Positions 14,073 to 56,000 of a stretch of 64,000 nucleotides of DNA are shown one piece after another; position 1 is the stretch's first letter; every line of letters begins with the position of its first letter. Below the pieces are notes generated by a model, which worked only from the letters and a program-made list of their open reading frames with translations, was not told the DNA's origin and did no database searches. A program made the position numbers and the translations under genes. The DNA is from Trachythela sp. YZ-2020 (Eukaryota > Cnidaria > Anthozoa > Malacalcyonacea > Clavulariidae), in the NCBI GenBank assembly GCA_016169945.1, contig JADLSH010000257.1, forward strand, positions 659,001-723,000, read 5' to 3'.

Positions 14073-15765
14073 GACAAAGTGTGCAATCAGTGCAATGGGC
14101 AGATAGTCTGGTTAACCCGGCCATTAACGCCCAACAACACCTCCCCCTTGACAAGTAAAATCGTCTGGCATTAGACAGAGTAATAGGACAAAGTAGCTGG
14201 CACTTTAGGGCGCATTGCCAGCCTCGTACCCAGGTGCTTTAATTAAAGGAAAAAAAATTGCGTTCAGCTAATTTATAGAGATCAGTGGCTGAGATTAGCG
14301 AGTGTGTGGGGGTGCTTGGGGAGGATGCGACGAAGTAAAATCTTCTGTATGAGTAAAATCATTTGGCATTAGACAGAGTAAAGTACTAAAGTAGGGCACG
14401 TATATCTGGGTGCATTGTCAGCTAATGGGTTAATTTACACTACTCTCGCCCACCTCGCTTCTCCCGCCAGCAAGACAGGTCACAGGCCCATGGTAGGTTG
14501 GGGAATGGGGGCTCCCCTTCACTCGTACACAGCCACTTTGGTTTGAACGCTGTGTGAAAGATTCAGTTATAAAGTTCTGACATGTGCTATTGCATGGCAA
14601 ATAACTTTAGAAAATGCAGTCTACCTTTACTTTCATAGGCGTACCAGGCGGGGGGGGGGAGGTGCAGGTTGACAAGTTGGGCAAATTTTCAACACAAGCT
14701 GGGCAAAAAATATGCTTTTTGTTAATTAACACAACCTGAACGAAACCATTCACATTTACATTCATTAGAAAACTCTAACCATCATGACTCAAACCAAACA
14801 TGTATAAGTAATTATCTATGTAATTACATGTGTGTGTGTTGGGAGGGGGGAGGTGAATAAGGTTGAGTAAAAAGTCAGGCATTTTCAGTGTCAGTTGGGG
14901 AAAATGTTCTCTAGTGCCCCCTAAAAATTTCGACTAACCTTGAATAGACTTCTGGCTAACCTTGAATAGACGTCTGAACACAGCGGCACGATCATTCTTA
15001 CCCAACTTTTCTGGCTGAAATTCCGGGCCCAATTAAAACATCCCCGGGCCCTGGGTATTTTGCCCCCTCTGCCCAGCCTTGATATATAGGTATGTAAAGT
15101 TGTAAACAAACCCTAGTAGATGCAGACATACACTGTAGAGTATTTGTAGCATTACTGGAGTGTAGCATTACATATATATACACTTGTAGCCTTAGCTTCA
15201 TTCGTTGATTTCTTTTTCATTATATCTGGTCTTATGTAATGTTTGAAGTCAACTGAAGGCTATATAGATGTATAATACAATATGCTGCAATTTATTCTGA
15301 AAATGGCCTCCTCAACTATTTTGCCCACCCATCTAAGGCAAACTTGCAGGGGAGGAAGAATCATAATTTTGATGCAAGCTTTGTAAATATAGATATGAAC
15401 ATCACACATGAAATCATACTATACCTTTTTGACTATCATCAAACACTTCTCCACATGAACATATACATGTATCTTCAAGCATTTAGAGAGAGGTTTCGCC
15501 ACTCCACAAGGCGATTCTTTGACCTAAAGTCCATAAATCAACAAAATTAGCACAATTAAGAAAGGATAAGCCCCGCAAAATTATTTAATTCCTCTTTAAA
15601 CACTTAAGGTAAGGCTTTATTTGTACATGTACTTGGATATTAAAATGAGAATAGGATTGAATTTTACCAGTAAAAGACCGAGTTTCTTAATACCCACGCA
15701 ATAAAGAAACAGACAAACAAATGTTATTCGCAATACGAGCACTTCAACTTACAGACTTTATACAT
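1..15765 (-). CDS. MPP3/MPP7-like: MPP/p55-family MAGUK scaffold gene, 5' part (L27-L27-PDZ), runs off left edge
   Basis: Proteins of this family are cell-cortex scaffolds that link polarity and synaptic membrane proteins through L27, PDZ, SH3 and guanylate-kinase-like domains. Minus-strand exons at 15753-15765, 12885-12997, 8031-8105, 5604-5687, 3298-3435, 2651-2732, 1505-1590 and 1-60 join with matching phases and GT-AG borders. The order is L27 number 1 (LDELKQ...INFLKEFFE), L27 number 2 (ELARIFQKPHFQALVTAHDQ), an acidic linker, RIVRLVKEEQEPL leading into PDZ, and the PDZ end GDEIYEINGV. The RIVRLVK-x-EPLG transition and the short N-terminus resemble MPP3/MPP7 more than MPP2/6 or MPP5, from memory of the families. 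SH3 and GuK domains should lie left of the window. The gene is divergent from the hydantoinase-like gene. Introns hold many MITEs and a dead LINE. Confidence 0.88.
61..797. other. Intron of MPP-like gene; nothing recognised
   Basis: AT-rich, with only short shadow reading frames that lack family resemblance or splice-phase support. A G-rich run begins near 830 inside the next element. Confidence 0.5.
798..1407. mobile_element. Non-autonomous DNA transposon with terminal inverted repeats
   Basis: About 24 bp at 798-821 (starting GGGGCCATTCACAAAGG) are repeated in inverted orientation at 1384-1407. The interior contains polyguanine runs (837-846 and 1340-1355) and repeated 'ggatgtccg' motifs near each end. 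It has no coding capacity. It lies in an intron 98 bp from a PDZ exon. Confidence 0.65.
1505..1590 (-). CDS. MPP3/MPP7-like: MPP-like gene, PDZ domain exon b
   Basis: An 86-nt exon entering phase 1 with a gtaagt donor. GALEIGDEIYEINGVSV followed by KGTRIEHILTLL is the second half of a PDZ domain (GDEI-x-EING motif). Phase matches the exon at 2651-2732 exactly. Confidence 0.9.
1670..2069. mobile_element. Palindromic MITE, about 400 bp
   Basis: The left arm beginning tggaacgctaac is mirrored by the right arm ending gttagcgttcca. The arms stay complementary for most of their length, for example ttcaagactttaggtaaaa against tttgcctaaagtcttgaa. A solo copy of the same terminus occurs at 55879-55925. 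Confidence 0.75.
2104..2369. mobile_element. Palindromic MITE with (ACGACT)n-like arms and ATT target-site duplication
   Basis: The termini AGGGAGCTTTAGCAATGAC and its complement bound 266 bp. ATT flanks both sides (2101-2103 and 2370-2372), consistent with a 3-bp duplication. The arms carry tandem 'tacgac' repeats and the 'ttttgcgagatggcgtat' segment in both orientations. Confidence 0.75.
2651..2732 (-). CDS. MPP3/MPP7-like: MPP-like gene, PDZ domain exon a
   Basis: An 82-nt exon with acceptor tattctag and donor gtaaat, entering phase 0 and leaving phase 1. It reads GITVRH...IITRIIDGGTASRS, which is PDZ strands B-C. G-I-T follows E-P-L from the previous exon to form the EPLG-I carboxylate-binding loop equivalent. 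Confidence 0.88.
3298..3435 (-). CDS. MPP3/MPP7-like: MPP-like gene, end of L27 number 2 and start of PDZ
   Basis: A 138-nt phase 0/0 exon with acceptor ctccag and donor gtatgt. It begins ALVTAHDQVSS, passes through an acidic linker (EGDMEEDMD) and ends VRIVRLVKEEQEPL. The last stretch is the family's characteristic entry into PDZ strand A. Confidence 0.9.
3436..5603. other. Long intron of MPP-like gene; no recognised feature
   Basis: No open frame with family resemblance, no long inverted repeat and no clear simple repeat was noticed in these 2.2 kb. Confidence 0.5.
5604..5687 (-). CDS. MPP3/MPP7-like: MPP-like gene, second L27 domain exon
   Basis: An 84-nt phase 0/0 exon (28 codons) with a gtaagt donor. 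SPEANELARIFQKPHFQ is a clear L27 signature of the MPP family (compare 'EL-x-x-LL-x-P-x-FQALL-x-AHD'). Confidence 0.85.
5798..5857. repeat. (AAGT)n tetranucleotide microsatellite
   Basis: About fifteen uninterrupted taag units. Frames across it give an artefactual LLTY repeat. Confidence 0.95.
6285..6388. repeat. Hairpin-forming inverted repeat
   Basis: caattagattat ... atttctatgaggtgatagtt on the left pairs with aactatcatctcatagaaat ... ataatctaattg on the right. A second small hairpin follows at about 6490-6530 (ctactcgctatct against agatagcgagtag). Confidence 0.6.
6565..6772. mobile_element. Palindromic GC-rich MITE
   Basis: The ends gaccggtc-tagacttgctcc and ggagcaagtctagaccggtc are inverted. 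The inner arms (gcgaaaatgcgggcgg against ccgcccgcattttcgc) are much richer in G+C than the surrounding DNA. Confidence 0.7.
7095..7570. mobile_element. Compound of nested palindromic repeats
   Basis: Three hairpins are nested or adjacent: 7102-7208 (attattcagaccgagg against ccgaggtctgaataat), 7207-7318 (aacagttattctac against gtagaataactgtt) and 7318-7526 (acacaagctctggatatga against its complement). The first is repeated at 34962-35072. Related ends recur at 27103 and 39298. Confidence 0.6.
7590..7985. repeat. Dispersed repeat, copy A (homologous to 35100-35450)
   Basis: Shares long runs with the second copy, including 'aagccaagac', 'tttacaagaagccattt', 'aactaccggatattgagaa' and 'tttttgaccaatcag'. 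Copy A has an extra internal segment (about 7680-7740). Short frames in it are not conserved between copies. Confidence 0.7.
8031..8105 (-). CDS. MPP3/MPP7-like: MPP-like gene, L27 linker exon
   Basis: A 75-nt phase 0/0 exon between a ctag acceptor and a gtaagt donor, encoding 25 residues starting IYGKLESRRK and ending DLIYD. It continues the third helix of L27 number 1 and begins L27 number 2. The neighbouring frames contain stops or disagree with the flanking phases. Confidence 0.72.
9535..9869 (-). mobile_element. tRNA-derived SINE inserted in the LINE
   Basis: Read on the minus strand, the head starts ggggcttcggtggtgcagtc (A-box-like) and carries a B box ggttcgattctc (complement at 9804-9815). 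The body contains the complement of the GGAGGAAACCGGAGTACCCGG motif at 9717-9737, a core I know from many invertebrate and fish SINEs. It interrupts the RT frame between IWT... and WLHASTTC. Target duplications are unclear. Confidence 0.8.
10266..10675. mobile_element. Palindromic MITE, 410 bp, inserted in RT-coding remnant
   Basis: The left end caatggac-cattcccc and right end ggggaatcgtccattg are inverted. The arms pair almost to the centre, where ccacatttcgaaatgtgg sits near 10461-10478. The insertion separates the two halves of the LINE RT and so postdates it. Confidence 0.85.
11903..12580. mobile_element. Inverted-repeat element with internal 37-bp tandem repeats
   Basis: Left end aaggctccgttcacacgg and right end gtgtgaacgtagtctc are near-complementary. 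The motif 'ccggacgaat' is repeated in both orientations. The interior carries about four 37-bp units at 12350-12498 (ttacacaattaatccagttc...). No coding capacity was found. Confidence 0.65.
12885..12997 (-). CDS. MPP3/MPP7-like: MPP-like gene, first L27 domain exon
   Basis: A 113-nt exon with acceptor tttcag and donor gtactg, entering in phase 1 and leaving in phase 0. It encodes LCLDELKQ...ETDEGINFLKEFFEAP..SSLLE, the first L27 helices. The pattern 'x-x-FL-x-x-F-x-x-x-x-x-x-SL' is typical of MPP3/4/7 N-termini. Confidence 0.8.
13040..13165. repeat. Dispersed 'ggcgttagacagag' repeat, copy 1
   Basis: Contains gtctggcgttagacagagt and ends near ctaatgggttaa. Related copies occur at about 14008-14110, 14115-14230, 14325-14432 and 20212-20312. 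A ttaacccatta/taatgggttaa terminus suggests a small TIR element. Confidence 0.65.
13554..13739. mobile_element. Palindromic MITE, about 186 bp, TTAA-flanked
   Basis: aaggtacgttcacacacagc is mirrored by gctgtgtgtgaacgtacctt. TTAA lies directly outside the left GGTACG and one base outside the right CGTACC, which would suit a piggyBac-like target. The TIR resembles the ends of the 11.9-kb element. Confidence 0.75.
13784..14000 (-). mobile_element. Possible LINE 3' end
   Basis: The start (tatttatttatttaaaa, then acggtagc) closely matches the LINE 3' end at about 23915-23960, where RT-derived codons are visible. No coding remnant was found here, so this is a weak call. Confidence 0.4.
14008..14432. 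repeat. Cluster of three 'ggcgttagacagag' repeats
   Basis: Copies at about 14008-14110, 14115-14230 and 14325-14432 share 'gtaaaatcgtctggc' and 'ttagacagagta'. They lie head to tail in the 5' intron of the MPP-like gene. Confidence 0.65.
15753..15765 (-). CDS. MPP3/MPP7-like: MPP-like gene, candidate initiator exon (coding part, 4 codons plus 1 nt)
   Basis: An ATG at 15765 on the minus strand opens M-Y-K-V and then one base before a gtaagt donor. The phase (1) fits the next exon at 12997, giving MYKV-Y-ILLCLDEL, close to the short N-termini of MPP proteins. The exon is too small for homology to prove it. The 5' UTR boundary is not visible. Confidence 0.42.
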
Positions 15766-17170
15766 TATTGATTATTTATACTGATCACTGCATGATCAGT
15801 TATTTCAAATTTCCAATCGTACTCACGTAAATGTTCCAGTCATTTATGAACTCAAACGCACTGTCAAATGGTACAGTACGGTGTATTTCACGAGCAGAAG
15901 TTCAAGCTCAATAACATATGATCGATGTGAACAGTCAATCGGCTCCATCATATATTATCCCATACAACCTCCTGTCAAGTTATTATGAATCGCTCCATGT
16001 TCTTTCTCGGCGCCATGCTGTCAATTCACACATAGACAGTCAAACCAAAATACCAAATTCCGTAGCAAATTTAATTTATGAACGCGGACACACGGACACC
16101 AGACATTCAGCTAGCAGTTCAGGAAAAGACGGACAGTAAAGATTATTGGCAACAAAAATTTTTATTAGCTTCCTTAATCTTACTGGAAATCATCACCATG
16201 AAAATGCTCCTATTTTCCTCTCAACCATGTTTTTCTACAAGTTACATGCAAGTAAATTTGACAACGTTTTTTTGTCGTCCGCCATTCTGAATGATATTGA
16301 TATGCGCAAAAATCATTGCGACATTAATTGGGTCACATGCATGATCCATATGACATCACAAGTAGGGTGGCTGAAGGGTGGCTGCCAAAAATCTAATGAA
16401 ATTTCTTACAACGTGACGCGAACGTAGGTTATGTCGACTAAAAAGATATGCACGTGTTTTTTATGGTTCTAACGGCAAGCATTTCTCACAACCAAGCGGG
16501 GAAGTATACAATGTTTTCTCTGATGTTTTCCTATAAATAGAAAAAATGCAAAGATCTTTATGGGTCGAAGAAACTGCATATCAATATCTTTTAGATGGCA
16601 CTTTTCGTAGCTTGCTTGCAGCTGATTATATTTTTTAAAAAGTTCCGCAAAAACTGTGTAGTTATAAATCAACGCAAAATGCTATCTTTAATTTTCGCCG
16701 AAAATAATACCATTTCATTTTTCGCTACTATTTTCCGCTCGTGTTGCGAATTGTGAAAGTATACAGTCCCAACGATCTAGAACCAGCAACAGAATAAAAT
16801 CAGAAGGATTTTATAACACCCCCATGACTGCCATGAGTGAAAATTCTAAAGGCACTGTGTACAAAACAAGTACACCATGAAAATTATCGCTTTTGATATT
16901 ATTTGCCCACAGGCCACAATATATTATTTTGTATGAATTGGCCATTGAAATTATAATGAGTTGAAATTAAAATTAAAATAACAACAAATTTAACGAAAAA
17001 TGATCATGCATGTACTGTGGAAATTGGAAAAGATTTAAAGAAACATGTGTTCGGCTATATCATGACATGTGCGCTTCTAGCAGAACGCGAGAAGATCAAG
17101 TATTCAGGCCTACGTACTCTAATATTAGTCAAACAAGGTGTACGAAATGAATTCTACTCTAATATTAGTC
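15766..17170. other. Region between the divergent MPP-like and hydantoinase-like genes; nothing firm
   Basis: No strong exon, TATA/initiator pair or repeat unit could be assigned. A minus-strand open stretch at about 15841-15915, containing FDSAFEFINDWNIY and followed by gtgagt, could be an exon. Its phase does not join the MPP exon at 12997. Confidence 0.4.
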
Positions 17171-17177
17171 AAACAAG

Positions 17178-17330
17178 ATGAATAACTATCGCTCAATTTC
17201 GGTACATGGTTTCTGTAATGGCCAAAGTCTTCGCAAGAATGACAAAGCAACAATCGGGCTTTCGTTCTTTGCATTCAACGGTTACGGCCTTGCTAGAAGC
17301 TTCCAATATGTGGTCTTATATTGTTGGAGT
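17178..17330 (+). mobile_element. Short RT fragment of a non-LTR retrotransposon
   Basis: NNYRSIS in one frame continues after a +2 shift as QQSGFRSLHSTVTALLEAS. This is the canonical 'NYRPIS ... QSGFR-x-x-HST-x-TALL' part of CR1/Jockey-like RT. It is truncated on both sides. Confidence 0.75.
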
Positions 17331-17589
17331 GCACTTAAAACAACATATAATCTTACGTTTAATCACGTGGAGTCCGTGCTTGTAGATCATGTGTGCACAA
17401 AGGTAACTTTCTCTTGGACGAGCTGGAATTTCTTCTGTTTGGCTCGCAAAACGTGTTCTTGCATTGTAGCTTCTTCATTACTTCTTCCAAATGTTGAAAG
17501 TGTTCTTTATTTTCATATTACCCGTCATAATCATGTCAGCCATTATACAGGGAGTATAAAAATTGTAATCCAACTTTAGCGTTCTTTTG

Positions 17590-17756
17590 TGCATTTAATA
17601 TATAATAATAGGCTTTATTTATTTAACGAGGGTAACACTTTATAGCGGTATTTAAACACTGATAACTTCGCCCGTCAATATTCTGGGCAGGACCCCTGCC
17701 CCCCACACACAAGCTCGCAGGTGTCGGGGTTAATAATAATAATAATAATAATAATA
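17590..17756. repeat. LINE 3'-end-like segment and (AAT)n microsatellite
   Basis: Sequence from 17610 (aggctttatttatttaacg) resembles the 3' ends of CR1-like LINEs seen in reverse. It is followed by about ten AAT units at 17727-17756, which form the TTA-rich tail of the minus-strand element to the right. Confidence 0.55.
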
Positions 17757-18990
17757 TTCTGTTTATTAATCAATTGATTTGCAGTAAAAACTGAATTACA
17801 CAATTGTTCCTAAGTTATCAACTAATTTACATATTAACATTTTAACATATATATAGACGTTCCCCACTATATATAGATATATAAAATTATATTTACATAA
17901 TTCCAACATACAGAGGACTAAACTAGGACAATTACGTATATTTAATGGTAATAAAGTTATCGAAACGTGCAGTAAAGGTTCTCACAGTTCGACAACTATT
18001 TGGTCTACGTAAAAAATAATCATGTTCATTAGAGGACCAGGAGGGTCTGATTATATTATAGACTGGATTGTTTTTACATGCTCTCTTCCGGGTTGAGTTG
18101 ATAAATCTCTGACATAACTCATCTCTTCGACATTCCAAAGTTTTGAGCTTTGAGGTCTGCAATGCTTCATAATAAGATATGTCGGGGTATATAATCTTAA
18201 GTGCTCTCTTTTGGACCGACTCGAGATGAGAGGATAGGTAATCAGGAAGAGCTGCCCATACTGGGGATGCATACTCAAGTATGGAGCGAATAACTGAGCA
18301 GTAGATGGTTATAAGATCAGTGAGACTCAAGCCTGCTTTCTTCAATAATCGGAGGGCAAAGAGTCGGGCGTTAGCTTTCTTCAAGATATGGTCAACGTGG
18401 GCATTCCAGGTAAGATCTTCTGATAGGTAGACACCTAAGAGCTTAAAGCTATGTACTCTTTCAACGCATTGTCCATTAATGAACATAGATTGATCACATG
18501 GAATTCGGTATTGAAGAAAATTTATAATCATTTCTTTACATCTTTTGGGATTAAGCTCCATTCCACGAGCGGATGAGAATTTGGAGATTTCTTCAACAAC
18601 TAAAGGCAATACACTAGGAGAACACCTTGGGACTACTTCCAATGCTGTTGTATCATCGACAAATTTTAGACGACCATTCCAGTCTTTTAATAATGGGTTA
18701 ACCAAGATGGCAAATAGAAGAGGACCCAAACAAGTTCCTTGGGGTAAACCTCCATTAGCACTGCTCCACGACGACTGATGGCAATCAATTTTGACACATT
18801 GTTGACGGTTGGTCAAGAACGCTGTAATCCAGCGAGTGAGAACAGGGTGGACATTAAGTTTCCAGGTTCTCCACAGTTGTGACTCGTGAGCGGGGTAGGT
18901 AAAACTTACAGAGGTGTCTGAACAGGTAAGCGTCCCGTAGCGCCTGAGGTGTGACAAACCTCTAGGGGGCCCGGGGGAAAATTTTGAAAT
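17727..18990 (-). mobile_element. 5'-truncated CR1/L2/Jockey-group non-LTR retrotransposon with open RT frame
   Basis: A 362-codon open frame at 17932-19020 (minus) holds RT palm motifs LPQGTCLGPLLFAI and the catalytic KFVDDTTALE. It also has the thumb region FKLLGVYLSEDLTWNAHVD and a C-terminal HLESVQKRALKIIYPD. The endonuclease and first RT blocks are missing, so it is 5' truncated. The first ~50 codons do not look like RT and are probably a chimeric junction. Its 3' tail is the (TTA)n run. The frame is intact over the retained RT, which suggests recent insertion. It sits 0.4-1.7 kb upstream of the hydantoinase-like start codon, in opposite orientation. Confidence 0.9.
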
Positions 18991-19405
18991 CTGAAGTCGC
19001 TGAAATGCCATTTCCTGCATTTTGAGGGAAGATTTAAGCTTTTATAGAATTCTAAACATTATAACAATAAAACGTCATATCAATTATAAAACACACCACT
19101 GTTTTTATACACAAAACTGTGTTTACAACAAAATGCCTTTGCACAAACTCTGGTCTCGTGGAAACTGTAAATTTTACCGGTTACCGCCTGATAAGGAGAA
19201 CCCTGTGACACCTCCATTTTACCCATGATTTTACCACCTTTTTGTTAGTCCCCTTTTCCAGGATGCCCCCAGCCCCCCACCCACTGACGAATTTATAAAA
19301 AAGCCTGCAGTGGTCATATCAATTAAGTGTCAACTTCCGCTCTCTTACAAATGTATTTATTGAAATAACATGTTTTAGCACTTTAATAGCAGTGTGAATA
19401 TAAAT

Positions 19406-51515
<32,110 letters not shown>

Positions 51516-52591
51516 ATTAAATCAAGGGCACTGCCCTGACAAATATCATCATGCAGTAAACCTGCTACTATTTCATGTAATTCAATCAGTTTATTATTGA
51601 TATATTTGAGTAGAAGCATGTGTGCACAGGGGGCAGAGGAGTCATGGTCAACTAAAATAATATCGTTTTTGGTACTAAAAATCATCATATTTGTCCAACA
51701 AATGCATAAATACAATACATATCTTAAGTACCGGCCAATACGTCGCTGTCTGCGTTACTGTGGACTCGCATTTTCCGGAACGTCACGACAATGGCCCGAG
51801 AGGATGACGAATAATATATTAAGAAAGAGAGGAATCTTTAAAGATCTGTCGTCGCATATGAACACTGCTCTGAATATTCGGTCCAGTTATGGATAAAATG
51901 TTACTTGATTGTTACTTAAACGTTTCAATTTGAATAATTAAATGACGTAAACAATATTCGCCAATAGTATAATATTTGCATATGTCTCAACTGCACACCT
52001 ACAAATTATGGATAAATGTGGTCGCTTTGAGAGAGCCAAGGCAGGATTGAATTGGTGGGTGGTGGAGGGAAAGCAACCACAAAATGGATCGTTGGTGAAC
52101 AGAAGAGACGGGTACAACTGTTGTATTTCCTCCCATATTTATTATGTTACATCTCGCTCGATCAAAGTGGTTGTAGATTATTCTTGTTATAGGTGCGCTA
52201 GCTGAGCCCGTTGTAAATAGTGTACAATTGAACGAAATATAAACGGAAGCAAAATTCCTAATATCATACTTCTACATTCATTTTTCGGCAATGTAAAGCA
52301 ATACATGTAAATGTATTTGTTTATTTCTTCAAAGATTTTTTATCAAGGCCCGAGAGTTTTAGCGCTCTTTCCATGGGAAAGCAATGTCCCTTCATGACGT
52401 CATCGGTGCATTAAACAACACGAAATAGCCCAATGTCTTCCCCATCAATAAATTAAGAACGACTTTTTGGCAGGACATTCCTAGCAATAATAACTACGCC
52501 CTAATATATAATGTAGATTAAAATTTAAAACAATCGGCCGCTGTCGGTGGTATAAATTTTTAAGTGGGCTTTAGTTCATGATAAATTCACA
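51516..52591. other. Intergenic region between two convergent genes
   Basis: Holds the 3' UTRs of both genes. Candidate signals are AATAAA at 52447 (plus strand) and its complement at about 52320 (minus strand); neither is close to its stop codon. No RNA gene or repeat was recognised. Confidence 0.5.
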
Positions 52592-53016
52592 TTACTGCTT
52601 TAGTTCTACTTTACGACACATGTTGCAACGAAGAGATTTTATAGCAAAAACTTCACAACATATAAAATGGCCAACATCGCTTTCTCCATGTTTGACATCA
52701 TCACATTTTCTGGCTCTTAATTTTGCACACGAAAATCTTCTGGTCATTCGTTTACGTCCGTGAACCTTCGCGATCTTCTCCTGAGTGACTGCATCTTGGT
52801 AGATGTAATGTATTATGGCCGGTGGTTCCAAGCCATTTATGTAACACATCTCCCGCAATGCATGTCGGTATACGGCAAAATCTTGCATAAAATGAGGCAA
52901 TTTTATCGAAACTCGTCTGATGCGTTTGATTCTGTTCAGTTCGTCAAAGCAAAGTTTTCCTGAGTAGAGAAGTTTAAAGTCGATTTCTTTTGCTTGTCGA
53001 AGTATTTTTACCGCTC
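52592..53016 (-). CDS. MATCAP-like: MATCAP-like gene, terminal exon with cysteine-rich tail
   Basis: Phase 1 in; 141 codons including the TAA stop. The family homology covers AVKILRQAKEIDFKLL to REMCYINGLEPP and IIHYIYQD. The last ~60 residues are basic and contain six cysteines (including FICCEV and RCNMCRK), which I do not recognise. A cryptic donor within the exon could exclude this tail. Confidence 0.88.
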
Positions 53017-56000
53017 CTAAATTGAAAGTAGATTAAGAATGCAGGTTTTGAAGAAAACGCGAATTATGCGATTGAAATAAACTAATCAGCAGACCTGGCT
53101 ATTAAGACGAAACAAAGCCTGAAAATATATATCTTGAGAAATCTAATGGATGGATTAAAAAAGGCTTTTTGTCTATGGACATTTTTAATCCAAATATTGA
53201 AGTGTGTAGTTGTTTTGTCTTATATTTTTTACTCGGACTACTACTACTACTATCCCGCATGGTGGAAAAGACGGAGTCCTAGCTAAAAACGAATGCTAAG
53301 CTTACAGGAACACTTTTTTGACAGACTCCGTGTTTTCCACTATGCTCTTCGCCTCGCATTGTTAAAGACTGATGACGTCTGATAAAGATGACAGAATACG
53401 TAGTCCGCACTCCGCACCCCCGAACTCCATCCATACTCCGCACTCCATCTTTTCCAGAAATATGCGCTTAAATACAAACTGTTCAGCTATTAAAGCTCGT
53501 GTTTTTGCCGACTGTCTAAACCTCGATTTGACTTGCTGTTTAACATTTGTCTGAGCAGTGAGATAAAATCTGAGTAGACAAACATTGCAGATATATATAT
53601 ATAGTATGTTTTCATGGATATCCGTATATTTATCACACTTTTTAATATATAGCCAAGACAGGTTCATCGAGAAAGATCATCCGCAATCTCGTACCCAGAG
53701 TATGCTCGCTCGCTGGTTAGGTAGTCTGGGTACGAGATTGGATCATCCGTCATTAGCATAAATCTGGCTTGTCACAAAAAATGATTCATGAAACATCACA
53801 TCATTTTCTTTCTTACCAGCGAAGTACGCCTGATCCCTTCCACTTCCTCCATATCCACTACAGTCCTCGAGATCACGTTTCACCCTCGTCACGTGTTTCC
53901 ATCTCTGATCAGGATCCCGTATGTAAAGTGCCAAATGATCGAACAATTCTTTGAAAGTCATTTGGATTGACATACATGCCGTGTCTGAGGATATAAAGCA
54001 ACAGAATATCATCACTGAATTTTACTAAGTGCATTTAGGCTTTAGCATATATACAGCTATTTCAATTAAGGTTGTCCCCGAGCAAAGCGGAAAAGTCGAA
54101 TACGAGCGCGAAAGGCTTGCTGGGAATGGACCAAAAATTTGACAAACCTCAGTGGATTCCTAAGAAATTAGCAATAATAATTTCAAAGTAGGAACCTATT
54201 AAATGTTTTGTGGGCTGTTCTTTGTGGCTCAGAGCTGTGAATGAATCAAGGTGGCATTTATTGCTGACATACAATTTTGTGATGGAGCAAGTTCCTGGCA
54301 TTTTCCACTACGTTATAGCGACAGGTCACAGGAGTCACGAATAATCATAAGTTTTGCAGCACGTTTAATTGCGAAATTAACATATTCTTCTTAACCATAA
54401 GATTTTATACCCTTGGGAATTTAAAATGCCTTCTAATCGTATGAGTAGCATAAAATCTTGTACTTAAGAACAATACGTTAATGTCTTAGGAATCCACTGA
54501 GGTTTGTCAAATTCTTGGTCCATTAATTTTTTAGCGATTCCCAGCAAGCCTTTCGCGCTCGTATTCGACTTTTCCGCTTTGCTCGGGGACAACCTTAATT
54601 GAAATAGCTGTATACACTAAATCGAAGTACGTATGCCAACCGTTTCCATTACGGGTGAATCAGTTTAATTAAACATATGCGCCGTAGGTGTCTAACATAT
54701 ATGAATCGCGGTTACACAATAAAATTGAAGTACATTTTACTTTCTTCGCGTCTCCTTGTCGGAACGATCTTCCCCCCCCCTGGATTGAACAGGTCGCTCC
54801 CCCGCACTGACGAAGCGATTGTACACACACAATGATTCTAGAAGCTTTTCGGACGTTTTGGGTACAAAAAATTACGAAAGCTTTTCAAAATGAGTTGCCA
54901 GGGCAAGATCAAGTTTGAAACAAGATCTGAATGTCTGTGGAATTAGGACTCGGGTAAGTTTTACTGACATGCTGAAAAAATAGGAGCGTACATGCGCTCG
55001 CTGTCATATGGCTGTTAAGGGCGAAATATTGTCATGTGACTAACATAGAACTGTGGGTCTGTAGCTGTGAATGTTCAATCCGATATCGGTACTGCGCTTT
55101 GCATTTTAGAAAGCTGTCAGATATCTCAGGTTTCTATGTTATTAATTGTGCATTATATACTGAAAAGGTTCCCATCGTCACAGAAGTTGTATATTTACTA
55201 TATTTTGCTCGAATTTTGAAAACAATTAGTAATTGAAGATTTTGCCTTTGTATTTAATTGCGGCCATATACTTATAATTCAGCTTCAACAATGTCAGCAA
55301 AAGATGGCAAGTGCACAACATGAATTTTTCGTACTCTCTCGACGTGTTTTCTTATCTACTCGTATCGTGAAATCGAAGTCACGGGGTCAGTGTACAAACG
55401 AAAATCGAAAGTGCAGAGAAAGCTTGTTGCCGCTAAGTGTTAATTACTTGTCATGTCTGGTGTCACATTTCCGCCAATATTCAAGTTTCTTATAATGCAA
55501 CATGTTTGTGTCATTGAACATAGATCGGACATTGTAGTTGTCGTTTTCAACGTATCCGTATCAGAGATTGAACATATTTTCAAGTTCGCATTTTCAACAT
55601 CTTTCCGACATTGAAGTTAAATTCGACATTGAAGATAGTTTCAACATTGAAGTTAAATTCAACATCGAAGTTAGACTCGACATTGAAGTTAGATTCGAGG
55701 TTGAAGTTAGATTCAACATTGAAGATAGATTCGACATTGAAGATAGACCGTGGATGTTGAAAATGAAAGCTTGAATGTCGAATCTATCTTCCGGCAATGT
55801 CGAAACTATCTTGAATTTAACAACGTAAAATATCCGCCAATATTAATTAAGGGTTTAACAAGTGAACTCTAAGTAAACTGGAACGCTAACTCCTATGATC
55901 AAGGCCTATGATTCGTTGAAGCCAATGCGCGGGAATTTTAACTTTCAGAAGGACTGAGGAAAAGTTTGTTAAGTTTGTTGAAAAGTCTCAGAAGGACTGG

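Noticed and set aside
15841..15915. Upstream exon of the MPP-like gene with FDSAFEFINDW
   Set aside because: It is followed by a gtgagt donor, but its phase would create a stop in the exon at 12997 and it has no L27 resemblance.
19394..19405. Start of the hydantoinase-like protein at 19394
   Set aside because: That codon is GTG; the first ATG of the frame is 19406.
52008..52205. Short plus-strand frame after the hydantoinase-like stop
   Set aside because: No homology, no splice support and it lies in the 3' intergenic region.
55538..55797. Repetitive coding frames in the left 18-bp array
   Set aside because: Both strands are open only because the unit is a multiple of three.
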